This document shows positions 18,515 through 26,239 of a DNA stretch of 64,000 nucleotides, piece after piece. Every line of letters begins with the position of its first letter. The stretch's first letter is position 1. Source of the stretch: Pseudomonas asiatica (lineage in GTDB: Bacteria; Pseudomonadota; Gammaproteobacteria; Pseudomonadales; Pseudomonadaceae); contig NZ_CP157874.1 in assembly GCF_040214835.1 (NCBI RefSeq), forward strand, positions 4,468,001 to 4,532,000, given 5' to 3'. Both the position numbers and the translations under genes were made by a program. The notes below the pieces were generated by a model. That model worked only from the letters and a program-made list of their open reading frames with translations. It searched no databases and was not told where the DNA came from.

Positions 18515-19861
18515 TCACTCGAGGTTGAAGGTGATCCTGAACGCAGCGCCCCCCAGAGGAGAATCCCCCAGGCTCAGCTCGGCGTCATAGCTGTCGACGA
18601 TATCCTTGACCACCGCCAGCCCGATCCCCTGCCCCGGGTGCTGGCTGTCCAGCCGCTCCCCACGCTCCAGAATCCGCTCACGCTGGTCCGCCGGCACCCC
18701 CGGCCCGTCGTCCTCGATGCACAAGGTCAACTGCCCAGGCGCCTGCTCCAGGCTTACGCGCACCTGGCCCAGGCTCAGGCGGTAGGCGTTCTCCAGCAGG
18801 TTGCCCAGCAGCTCCAGCAACGCGCCCTGCTCCATCGGCACCTGCGCCGCATCGGGCAGTTGCAGCGTCACATCCACCCGCTTGTCCCGGTACACCTTGG
18901 CCAAGGTGCTGCACAGGCTTTCGAGCAACGGCCGCAGCAACACGCTGTGGCGTACCAGGCCGCTCTTGCGCAGGCTGGCGCGTTGCAGCTGGTAGTCGAT
19001 CTGCTGGCTCATGCGCTCGATCTGGCTCTGCAGCACGCGCGCCTGCTCGCGCTCGCCGCTACGCTGCTGCAGGCTTTCGCCCACCCCCTGCAACACCGCC
19101 AGCGGCGTCTTCAGGCTGTGCGCCAGGTCATCGAGCGAATCACGGTAGCGCTGACGCTGCTCGCGCTCGCTGCGCAACAGGCGGTTCAGCGAGCCGGTCA
19201 GGCGCAGCAGCTCCCGTGGGTGTTCGCCACTCAGGCCATCCCGCACGCCCGACTCCACGTCGTCCAGCTCGCGGCTGAGCCGGCGCAACGAACGCAGGCC
19301 CCAGGTCAGGCCGGCCCACAGCAGCACCAGCAGCGCCAGCAAGGCCGCGCCAAAACCCAGGTAGAGCTTTTCGCGCAGGCCATCGAGGGTGTGCTGGTAT
19401 TCGCGCACCGGTTGCAGGGCAACGATGCTGTAGGCGGCGCTCTGGCCACCCAGCAGCTTGATCTCGACGTCATAGACGAAGAACTCTTCGCCATCGGCCT
19501 GGTGAATGCGGGCGAATTCGTTGCCTCGGCCGTCGTAGCGCGGGCGGTAGTTGACGTTCTGCGCGGCGGTTGCCCGCGACTGCCAGACCAGCTTGCCGTC
19601 GCGGTCGAAGATATAGCCGAGCAGGCCGGTGTACGGCAGGTTGTAACGCTCGTCCGGCAGCAGCGTAGGCATCTGCAGTTGGCCGTGCTCGATGCGCGCA
19701 GCGGAAATCAGCGTGGTCACATCCGAGGCCAGGCGTTGTTCGATCGACTCCTGCAGGGCCAGGCTGAAGGCCTTCTGCAAGGCCGGCAGCAGCGCCAGCA
19801 TGAACAGCAGCGCCAGCACCGCGGCCGCCAGCATCAGGCGCACCCGCAGCGAACGGATCAT
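18515..19861 (-). CDS. phoQ: Sensor histidine kinase PhoQ
   Basis: 448 residues: a membrane helix at residues 7-30, a periplasmic sensor to about 165, a second membrane helix (LYLGFGAALLALLVLLWAG), HAMP, an H-box LAHSLKTPLAVL, and ATPase motifs NLLENAYR, DDGPGVP and GQGIGLAVV. It is the Mg2+/cationic-peptide sensor partner of PhoP. Its ATG overlaps the phoP stop (ATGA), so the two are co-translated. Assignment as PhoQ rests on the oprH-phoP-phoQ context. Confidence 0.94.
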   Translation of the reverse strand: MIRSLRVRLMLAAAVLALLFMLALLPALQKAFSLALQESIEQRLASDVTTLISAARIEHGQLQMPTLLPDERYNLPYTGLLGYIFDRDGKLVWQSRATAAQNVNYRPRYDGRGNEFARIHQADGEEFFVYDVEIKLLGGQSAAYSIVALQPVREYQHTLDGLREKLYLGFGAALLALLVLLWAGLTWGLRSLRRLSRELDDVESGVRDGLSGEHPRELLRLTGSLNRLLRSEREQRQRYRDSLDDLAHSLKTPLAVLQGVGESLQQRSGEREQARVLQSQIERMSQQIDYQLQRASLRKSGLVRHSVLLRPLLESLCSTLAKVYRDKRVDVTLQLPDAAQVPMEQGALLELLGNLLENAYRLSLGQVRVSLEQAPGQLTLCIEDDGPGVPADQRERILERGERLDSQHPGQGIGLAVVKDIVDSYDAELSLGDSPLGGAAFRITFNLE

Positions 19862-20535
19862 CGGCAGCGCTCGGTGAACAGGTAGCCCAGGCCGCGCACG
19901 GTGTCGATCGGTTTGAAGCCGTGCTCGCCCTCGAGCTTGCGCCGCAGGCGGCCGACCAGCACTTCGATGACATTGGGGTCGCGTTCCTCGTCACCCGGGT
20001 ACAGCTGCTCCATCAGGCGGTCCTTGGCCACCACCTGCTGGTGATGGCGCATGAGGTATTCGAGGATGCGGTATTCGTAGGCGGTCAGGGCCAGGGGCTG
20101 CTCGTCCAGCGTCGCCTGCTTGCGGTTGAGGTCGAGCACCAGCGGGCCGGCGGCAATGGTCGACTGTGTGAAGCCGCTGGAGCGGCGCAGCAGGGCGTTC
20201 AGGCGTGCCTCGAGTTCTTCGAACTGGAACGGCTTGACCAGGTAGTCGTCGGCACCGGCGGCCAGGCCCTCGACCTTGTCCTGCCAGTTGCCGCGGGCGG
20301 TGAGGATGAGAATGGGGAAGGTCTTGTCCTGGCTGCGCAGGCGCGTGATCAGCTCCAGCCCGCTGATGCCAGGCAGGCCCAGGTCGATGATGGCCAGGTC
20401 GAAGTGGTATTGCCCGGCCTGGTACAGCGCCTCCTCGGCATCGGCGACCGCCTCGACCACATGGCCGCTTTCGCCCAGGCGGGTGTAGAGGTGATGGCGA
20501 AGCAGGGCTTCGTCCTCGACCACCAGCAGTTTCAT
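19858..20535 (-). CDS. phoP: Response regulator PhoP
   Basis: 225-residue OmpR-family regulator: receiver domain with acidic pocket EDE near residue 8, phospho-Asp in LAIIDLGLPGISG, Lys in DDYLVKPF, then a winged-helix domain ending VRGLGYLFTERCR. Start ATG 20535 is 7 nt after AAGGAG. It is separated from oprH by a REP palindrome, which may lower phoPQ expression relative to oprH. It probably autoregulates through the repeats at 21352-21390. Confidence 0.95.
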   Translation of the reverse strand: MKLLVVEDEALLRHHLYTRLGESGHVVEAVADAEEALYQAGQYHFDLAIIDLGLPGISGLELITRLRSQDKTFPILILTARGNWQDKVEGLAAGADDYLVKPFQFEELEARLNALLRRSSGFTQSTIAAGPLVLDLNRKQATLDEQPLALTAYEYRILEYLMRHHQQVVAKDRLMEQLYPGDEERDPNVIEVLVGRLRRKLEGEHGFKPIDTVRGLGYLFTERCR

Positions 20536-20559
20536 GTGCAGCTCCTTGATATGTATTGC

Positions 20560-20668
20560 CTGTACCGGCCCTTTCGCGGGTAAACCCGCTCCCACAGGTA
20601 CTGCACAGGTTTGAAGAACTGCGCGATCCCTGTGGGAGCGGGTTTACCCGCGAAGAGGCCGGTACAGG
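20560..20668. repeat. REP pair between oprH and phoP
   Basis: CTGTACCGGCC and GGCCGGTACAG form the outer arms of a palindrome about 109 bp long; the inner arms are the GGGTAAACCCGCTCCCACA element and its mate. It sits inside the oprH-phoP-phoQ operon. Confidence 0.9.
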
Positions 20669-20685
20669 ATAACCCGGCTCGCCCG

Positions 20686-21291
20686 TCAGAACTTGTAGCT
20701 TGCAGCCAGGTAGGTCTGCGCGCTGCTGGTCAGGCGCAGGGTGCCGTCCTTCGGCCCGCCGTGCGCACCCACTTCGGTGGCGGCGTTGGTACGCAGGTAA
20801 CGGTAGCCCAGTTCCACCGAAGCCTTGTCGGTGATGTCCTGGATCACGCCGGCCTGCAGGCCATACGCGTAACCGTAGTCGGTATCCCGGCTGGCACCCG
20901 GGGAGTCCTGGGTCAGCTTGGTCACGCCCAGGCTGCCGCCGCCGAACAGCTTGGTGGTGTCACCCACCGGCAGGAACAGGTCGTAGCTGCCCAGCAGGTT
21001 TTCCTGGCGCAGCTTCAGGCCGCTGTGGTCGCCCGAGACATTGTCGTAAGTCATGTAGTAGCGGCCCTGGTCATTGATCTTGCCCACGCGCACGCCCCAG
21101 GTGTCGTCCTTGCCGATGATGCCGTCGGCGTTGAGGTGGTCGGTGTTGCGCTGCAGCAGGCCGGACTTGCGAACCTTGTCGCTGGTCTGGCCGTAGGTCA
21201 GGCTGGCGAAGTTGTCGTCAGCGGCCTGGGCAGTGGTGATGCCAGCGGCGCAGACGGCCATGGCGGCAAGCAGGGTGTTGAAGGTTTTCAT
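20686..21291 (-). CDS. oprH: Outer-membrane protein OprH
   Basis: 201 residues: signal peptide cut after TTAQA, then an eight-stranded small barrel ending in the outer-membrane signal SYKF. OprH stabilises lipopolysaccharide at low Mg2+ and is strongly induced by PhoP. It is the first gene of the oprH-phoP-phoQ unit; the PhoP repeat array lies 61-99 bp upstream of the start at 21291. Confidence 0.95.
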   Translation of the reverse strand: MKTFNTLLAAMAVCAAGITTAQAADDNFASLTYGQTSDKVRKSGLLQRNTDHLNADGIIGKDDTWGVRVGKINDQGRYYMTYDNVSGDHSGLKLRQENLLGSYDLFLPVGDTTKLFGGGSLGVTKLTQDSPGASRDTDYGYAYGLQAGVIQDITDKASVELGYRYLRTNAATEVGAHGGPKDGTLRLTSSAQTYLAASYKF

Positions 21292-21351
21292 GGCTGGATA
21301 CTCCAGTTGAGTGCGCTGTTTCGGTCTGGAAGCTAGAGTAAGCAGGGCACC

Positions 21352-21390
21352 CTGAACCGCGACTGAACCCTGGCTGAACCTCGGCTGAAC
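21352..21390. promoter_or_regulatory. Four-copy PhoP binding array upstream of oprH
   Basis: On the + strand CTGAAC occurs at 21352, 21363, 21374 and 21385, exactly 11 bp apart (GTTCAG on the oprH strand). Direct hexamers one helical turn apart are the PhoP-box form. The proximal repeat lies 11 bp before a weak -10 (TACTCT, 21340-21335), replacing a -35 as in class II PhoP promoters. The array lies between divergent genes and could also serve the hydrolase gene. Confidence 0.88.
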
Positions 21391-21420
21391 GAACCGTTTG
21401 CAGAACAAGGAGTAGTGACC

Positions 21421-22212
21421 ATGCGCGCCCTGCTGGCCTTGACCCTGATGTGCAGCGCCGCCCTCGCCCAAGCGGCGGTACAAACCCGCGAGATCCCCTA
21501 CCAGGACGCCGACGGCAACCGCCTGGTCGGCTACTACGCCTATGACGACGCCATCGAAGGCAAGCGCCCCGGCATCGTCGTGGTGCATGAGTGGTGGGGG
21601 CTGAACGACTACGTCAAGCGCCGCGCCCGCGAGCTTGCGGCGCTGGGCTACAACGCGCTGGCCATCGACATGTATGGCGACGGCAAGCAAACCGAACACC
21701 CTGCCGACGCCAAGGCGTTCATGACAGCGGCGACGAAAGACCCCAAGGCCGCGGAGCGGCGCTTCGATGCCGGCCTGGAGCTGCTCAAGCTGCAGCCCAA
21801 TACCAACAAGCACCAGTTGGGGGCAGTGGGTTACTGCTTTGGCGGCAAGGTAGCGCTGGATGCCGCGCGGCGAGGGGAAAAGCTCGATGGCGTGGTGAGC
21901 TTCCACGCCCCGCTGGGCACGCAGACACCGGCCAGGCCGGGCGTGGTGCGGGCCGATATCCTGGTGGAGCATGGTGCGGCGGACACCCTGGTGACCGAGC
22001 AGCAGGTGGAAGCGTTCAAGGCGGAAATGGATGCAGCCAAGGTCAATTACCAGTTCGTCAGTATTCCCGGGGCCAAGCACGGGTTCAGCAACCCGGATTC
22101 GGACCGCATGGGGCACGGTGAACATGGCGGGCCGGATATTGCCTATGACCAGGCGGCGGATGCCAGTTCCTGGGCGGATATGCAGGCGTTCTTCAAGAAG
22201 GTGTTCAAGTAA
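21421..22212 (+). CDS. Exported dienelactone-hydrolase-family protein
   Basis: 263 residues with a signal peptide (residues 1-18, ending AQA), so periplasmic. An alpha/beta-hydrolase of the DLH type: VVVHEWWGLNDY carries the conserved Glu, GYCFGGK the Cys nucleophile, VEHGAADTLV the Asp and GAKHGFS the His. Natural substrate unknown. The ATG at 21421 follows AAGGAG; GTG 21415 is an alternative. Divergent from oprH across the PhoP array. Confidence 0.9.
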   Translation: MRALLALTLMCSAALAQAAVQTREIPYQDADGNRLVGYYAYDDAIEGKRPGIVVVHEWWGLNDYVKRRARELAALGYNALAIDMYGDGKQTEHPADAKAFMTAATKDPKAAERRFDAGLELLKLQPNTNKHQLGAVGYCFGGKVALDAARRGEKLDGVVSFHAPLGTQTPARPGVVRADILVEHGAADTLVTEQQVEAFKAEMDAAKVNYQFVSIPGAKHGFSNPDSDRMGHGEHGGPDIAYDQAADASSWADMQAFFKKVFK

Positions 22213-22229
22213 GGAGTGCCGGGGCCGAT

Positions 22230-22346
22230 GTGGGAGCGGCCTTGCGTCGCGAAAGGGGCGCAAAGCGGCCCCAGGATCTCAGCAGTTCTGCAAAATCGCC
22301 GGGGGGCGCTGCGCGCCCCTTTCGCGACGCAAGGCCGCTCCCACAA
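22230..22346. repeat. REP pair after the DLH-family gene
   Basis: TGTGGGAGCGGCCTTGCGTC and its inverted mate GACGCAAGGCCGCTCCCACA enclose inverted GAAAGGGGCG/CGCCCCTTTC. It is the same subtype as the repeat after trmO. Confidence 0.88.
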
Positions 22347-22402
22347 GGATGCATTGCCACGCTGGCTCCCTTAGTGCCCGTACAGCTGGCACAATACCCC
22401 CC

Positions 22403-23104
22403 ATGAACACACTCCCCGCCTGCTGCGCCCCGCTCCAGCACCACTGGCCCCTGCCCCGCCCACTACCCGGCGCGGTGCTGGTCAGTTGCTACTTCGACCC
22501 CGCCCGCCTGGCACCCGACGACTTCCAGCGCGCCGGCGTCGTGCCAGGCGCCAGCCTGCAGCGCTCGGTGGCCAAGCGTCAGGCCGAGTACCTGGCCGGC
22601 CGGGTATGTGCCCGCGCCGCGCTGCAGCGCCTGGACGGCCGTGACTACGTGCCCGGTACCCACGAGGACCGTTCGCCCATCTGGCCCGCCGGCATCCACG
22701 GCTCGATCACCCACGGCAAAGGCTGGGCTGCCGCCGTGGTTGCTGCCGAGGGCAGTTGCCAGGGCCTGGGCCTGGATCAGGAAGCACTGCTGGATGACCA
22801 GCGGGCCGAGCGGCTGATGGGCGAAATCCTCACCCCGCCCGAACTCGAGCGCCTGGACCGCCGCCAGCTCGGCCTTGCCGTCACCCTGACCTTCTCGCTG
22901 AAGGAAAGCCTGTTCAAGACGCTCTACCCGCTGACCCGCCAGCGCTTCTACTTCGAGCACGCCGAAGTGCTGGACTGGTCCGCCGAAGGCCTGGCCCGCC
23001 TGCGCCTGCTCACCGACCTGTCGCCGCAGTGGCGGCATGGCGCCGAACTGCAGGGCCAGTTCTGCCTGCAGGACGGCCACCTGCTCAGCCTGGTCAGCGT
23101 CTGA
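22403..23104 (+). CDS. 4'-phosphopantetheinyl transferase (PcpS type)
   Basis: 233 residues. It transfers phosphopantetheine from CoA to carrier proteins of fatty-acid, siderophore and polyketide synthases. EntD-like motifs: RQAEYLAGRVCARAAL, GSITHGKGWAAAVV, the metal site GLGLDQE, and FSLKESLFKTLYP. Pseudomonads generally carry a single broad-range enzyme of this type. Start ATG 22403. Confidence 0.92.
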   Translation: MNTLPACCAPLQHHWPLPRPLPGAVLVSCYFDPARLAPDDFQRAGVVPGASLQRSVAKRQAEYLAGRVCARAALQRLDGRDYVPGTHEDRSPIWPAGIHGSITHGKGWAAAVVAAEGSCQGLGLDQEALLDDQRAERLMGEILTPPELERLDRRQLGLAVTLTFSLKESLFKTLYPLTRQRFYFEHAEVLDWSAEGLARLRLLTDLSPQWRHGAELQGQFCLQDGHLLSLVSV

Positions 23105-23107
23105 CCG

Positions 23108-24715
23108 TCACAACGGTGCCTGCTGCCGTGGCCAGTTCAGGCTGAAGCAGGCACCGCCCAGCGCGGCGCTGCGCCCCACCGTGGCCCGCCCCGCGTGCCA
23201 GTAGATGATCCGCCGTACGATAGACAGGCCCAAGCCATGCCCGCCCGAGGCGCGGGTACGGCTGTCGTCGAGGCGGGTGAACGGTGTGAAGATACGGTCC
23301 CAGACGCCCTCGGGGATGCCCGGGCCGTCATCCTCCACATCGATGCGGCAGCGTTGCTGCCCCAACTGGTAGCTCAGGCGCACCTCGGCCTCTGCGTGGC
23401 GCATGGCGTTACCCACCAGGTTCTGCAGGGCCCGGTGCAGGTAGCGCGGTTCGGCTTCGACCCAGGCGCCTTCGCCATCGGCGCCCTGGCACTCACCGCG
23501 CACCACCCGTACCTCGGCACGCAGCGGCGCAAGCTCTTCGATCACCCGGTCGAGCAAGGCGTCCAGGTCTACCCGCTCGAACTTCAGCGCCGGTGCGCCC
23601 TGCTCCAGGCGGGCGTAGGTGAGCATCTCGTCGACCAACTTGTCGAGGTCCTGGATATCGCCGTCCATGCCCGCCAGGTGCTTGGCGCGGGCCTGCTCGG
23701 TGGTGGCACTTTCGATCATCTCCAGGCCAAAGCGCAGGCGTGCCACCGGCGTGCGCAGCTCGTGGGAAACCGCCCGCACCAGCTCGCGCTGCATGGTCAG
23801 CGAGCGCTGCAGGTGCTCGGCCATGCCGTTGAAGGCCGCGGCCAGGCGCCCCACCGAGTCGGCGTCGCCGGCCGGTACACGGGTGTCCAGGCTGCCCTGG
23901 GCGATGCGCGTGGCGGCAATCTCCAGGCCCGACACACGCCGCTCCAGTTGGCGCACCAGCAGGTAGACCACCAGGCCGATCAGGCACAGGCCAAGAAAGG
24001 TGATCAGGACCAGCAACTGCGGCGGATACGGGTTGAGCTGGTACAGCGGGCCGATTTCCAGCACCCAGGGCGAACCCGCCAGCCCGGCGAACACGCGGAT
24101 CGAGTCACCATCCTTGCCCAGGGCCATGACCGTGTCGCCCTCCTCGACCCGGCGCCGCTGGTCATCGTCCAGGCTCACCCGCTCGATGCGCTGCAGGGCC
24201 ACGCCAAAGCCGAAGCCCTTTTCTTTCTTGATCTGCGCCAGGCGCTGCTGCTGTTCGGTCACCGGGTAGCGCACCAGTTCGTCGGCCAGCAGATAGAGGG
24301 TGGCCCGCGCCAGTTGCTCGCTGATCTGTTTGATCTGCGCTACCAGCATCAGGTCTTCCTGGCCGACCTTGCGCAGCACCTGGGCCGCATGCGGGCCGGT
24401 CTTCTCGACCACCACCAGGCCGCGGTACAGGCGCGCCCGCTGGCCGCCATCGAGTGTGCGCGCGGTCATCGGTTGCAGCGCCAGCGGCACGCCGAGCAGG
24501 CGCTCCCAGATCAGCAGCGAGCGCTTGCGCTCGGTGTCGTTCTGCAGCGCCAGGTTGTCGGCCATCAGGCTGAAGGTACCCTGGGCCAGGCCCTCGCGGT
24601 GCTGGGCGGCACGTACTTCGTTGACCAGGTGCAGGCTGAGCACCCCGAGCAGGGCCACCAGCACCAGCACGGCCAGCATGCCGCCATAGATGCGCAGGAA
24701 GATCGAGTTGTTCAT
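23108..24715 (-). CDS. rstB: Sensor histidine kinase, RstB-like
   Basis: 535 residues: membrane helices at about 9-31 and 235-255 flank a roughly 200-residue periplasmic sensor. HAMP follows, then H-box VRAVSHELRTPVARLRFGLEMIE, and ATPase motifs NLVGNAMRHA, DVEDDGPGIPEG and GGHGLGLSIVRRI. The overlap of its ATG with the rstA stop (ATGA) shows coupling. The RstB name is based on overall layout and pairing; the signal is unknown. Confidence 0.85.
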   Translation of the reverse strand: MNNSIFLRIYGGMLAVLVLVALLGVLSLHLVNEVRAAQHREGLAQGTFSLMADNLALQNDTERKRSLLIWERLLGVPLALQPMTARTLDGGQRARLYRGLVVVEKTGPHAAQVLRKVGQEDLMLVAQIKQISEQLARATLYLLADELVRYPVTEQQQRLAQIKKEKGFGFGVALQRIERVSLDDDQRRRVEEGDTVMALGKDGDSIRVFAGLAGSPWVLEIGPLYQLNPYPPQLLVLITFLGLCLIGLVVYLLVRQLERRVSGLEIAATRIAQGSLDTRVPAGDADSVGRLAAAFNGMAEHLQRSLTMQRELVRAVSHELRTPVARLRFGLEMIESATTEQARAKHLAGMDGDIQDLDKLVDEMLTYARLEQGAPALKFERVDLDALLDRVIEELAPLRAEVRVVRGECQGADGEGAWVEAEPRYLHRALQNLVGNAMRHAEAEVRLSYQLGQQRCRIDVEDDGPGIPEGVWDRIFTPFTRLDDSRTRASGGHGLGLSIVRRIIYWHAGRATVGRSAALGGACFSLNWPRQQAPL

Positions 24716-25410
24716 GGGGCCTCGCCGACGAACAGGTAGCCCTTGCTGCGCAGGGTCTTGATCAGCCTTGGCTGGAGCGGGTCGTCGCCGATCTTGGGGC
24801 GGATCCTGGAGATGCGTATGTCGATGGAGCGGTCCTGGCCGTCGTAGCCGACGCCACGTAGCGCGGTGAAGATCTGCTCGCGCGTCAGCACCCGCCCGGC
24901 GTTGCTGGCCAACAGCCAGAGCAGGTCGAATTCGGCGCCGGTCAGCTCGATCAGCTGTTCCCCCAGACGCGCCTCGCGCAGGCGATTGTCGATGCGCAGC
25001 GCGCCGAAGGCCAGGTCCTGGCGCTTGCTGTCCGGTGCTTCGCTGCGGCGCAGCAGGGCCTGAATGCGTGCCAGCAGCAGGCGTGGGCGTACGGGTTTGC
25101 AGACGTAGTCGTCGGCCCCCAGGTCCAGGCCCTGGACCTGGTCGAGTTCATCGCTGCGGGCGGTCAGCATGAGGATCGGGCCGGGGTACTGGCTGCGCAC
25201 TCGGCGGCAGATGCTCAGGCCGTCCTCGCCGGGCAGCATCAGGTCGAGAATGACCAGGTCGGGCTGGCTGTCGACGATGCGCCGCGCGGCGCGCGCGCCA
25301 TCGCCCTCGACGCTGACTTCGTAGCCGTTGGCCTGCAGGTACTCGGCGGTGAGCTCGGCCAGGCGCTGGTCGTCTTCGACGATGAGGATGCGGGGTGCGG
25401 GGTGGTCCAT
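24712..25410 (-). CDS. rstA: OmpR-family response regulator, RstA-like
   Basis: 232 residues: receiver with VEDDQRLAEL, phospho-Asp in LVILDLMLPGEDG, Lys in DDYVCKPV, and a C-terminal winged helix ending TLRSKGYLFVGEAP. The start ATG 25410 begins MDHPAPRILIVEDD; the upstream frame runs through a REP and is not coding. Cotranscribed with the kinase gene. Confidence 0.87.
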   Translation of the reverse strand: MDHPAPRILIVEDDQRLAELTAEYLQANGYEVSVEGDGARAARRIVDSQPDLVILDLMLPGEDGLSICRRVRSQYPGPILMLTARSDELDQVQGLDLGADDYVCKPVRPRLLLARIQALLRRSEAPDSKRQDLAFGALRIDNRLREARLGEQLIELTGAEFDLLWLLASNAGRVLTREQIFTALRGVGYDGQDRSIDIRISRIRPKIGDDPLQPRLIKTLRSKGYLFVGEAP

Positions 25411-25443
25411 GGCTTGTGCCTTTGTTTGTTGTTTTTCTGTGGC

Positions 25444-25552
25444 CTGTGCCGGCCCCTTCGCGGGTGAACCCGCTCCCACAGGGACCGAGCCGCTTTCGAA
25501 GCCTGTGCAATACCTGTGGGAGCGGGTTCACCCGCGAAAGGGCCAGCACAGG
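25444..25552. repeat. REP pair upstream of rstA
   Basis: CCTGTGCCGGCCCCTTCGCG and its inverted mate CGCGAAAGGGCCAGCACAGG. The inner arms are GGGTGAACCCGCTCCCACA and its inverse. Confidence 0.88.
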
Positions 25553-25775
25553 CAACATAACCCTTTAACCAAAAAGCAACATCCCCTGGGAATACTACGG
25601 CTGCCATCCGGTACTGCCAACCTGCCAGCAGCCCCTAGACTGAACCGTTTTTTGTGATAGGGTTCGCGCCCGAAAAATTCTGCCCCGGGGCAGCAAGGCG
25701 CAGAAAAATACTGCAAACCACTTGGCACAAGGCCTACAGCGAATACCCACCATTCACTCACAAAGTACGCACAAG

Positions 25776-25784
25776 TTATCCACA
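25776..25784 (+). promoter_or_regulatory. DnaA box upstream of nrdA
   Basis: TTATCCACA is a perfect DnaA box. DnaA is known to regulate nrdAB in Escherichia coli; the position 28 bp upstream of the NrdR-like boxes suggests the same link to replication here. Confidence 0.7.
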
Positions 25785-25811
25785 GGCGCTCGCCTTGCAA
25801 AGCCCCCGATA

Positions 25812-25858
25812 CCGCATTATCTTGTATCCCGATCGCAGCGAACCACTAGATATAGGGG
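25812..25858. promoter_or_regulatory. Pair of NrdR-like boxes upstream of nrdA
   Basis: Box 1 at 25812-25827 is CCGCATTATCTTGTAT and box 2 at 25843-25858 is CCACTAGATATAGGGG. Both keep the C-W-x-x-A-T-x-T-W-G core of the NrdR consensus. Their starts are 31 bp apart, the spacing usual for NrdR boxes (three helical turns). Confidence 0.72.
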
Positions 25859-26239
25859 TTCGTGCAAAATCACACACAAAAGTCAACCCGCAAAATCAAG
25901 CGATTTTTTCGGGTGAACTTCAAGTGATTCCAGCAGCCAAACCGCTCCTGCGGAGGCGACCGAGGCAAGCCCTTCCAGGGCCTTGTTCGGGTATGGGTGT
26001 TACAGGCCAGGCCTGGCATCCATCAGCAACAGTTTTTGGGCCCGGCCCAGAACCTTTGACTTCGGCCAGGGAGCGGCGAGCCAATTGCCCTTATTCCTGA
26101 GTCTGTCCCGAAGTTGGTACGCCCGCGCGGGCGGATGCGCATGCATTGCCCATCCCCGCCGGGCCATCGAGCAAGTGGACGGAACGGTGGGCGCCCAAAA
26201 GGCGCCTGAACAATATAGAAACTGTGGAGACACCCACCC
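25859..26239 (+). other. Long leader region of nrdA
   Basis: About 380 bases separate the NrdR-like boxes from the nrdA start. No protein gene with a ribosome site was recognised. Hairpin-forming blocks such as GGCCAGGCCTGG and GGGCGCCC...GGCGCC are present. If the promoter is at the boxes, this is a long structured 5' UTR. No known riboswitch core was identified. Confidence 0.4.

Noticed and set aside
25940..26239. Cobalamin riboswitch controlling nrdA
   Set aside because: No B12-box-like core was found, and class Ia reductase does not use cobalamin.
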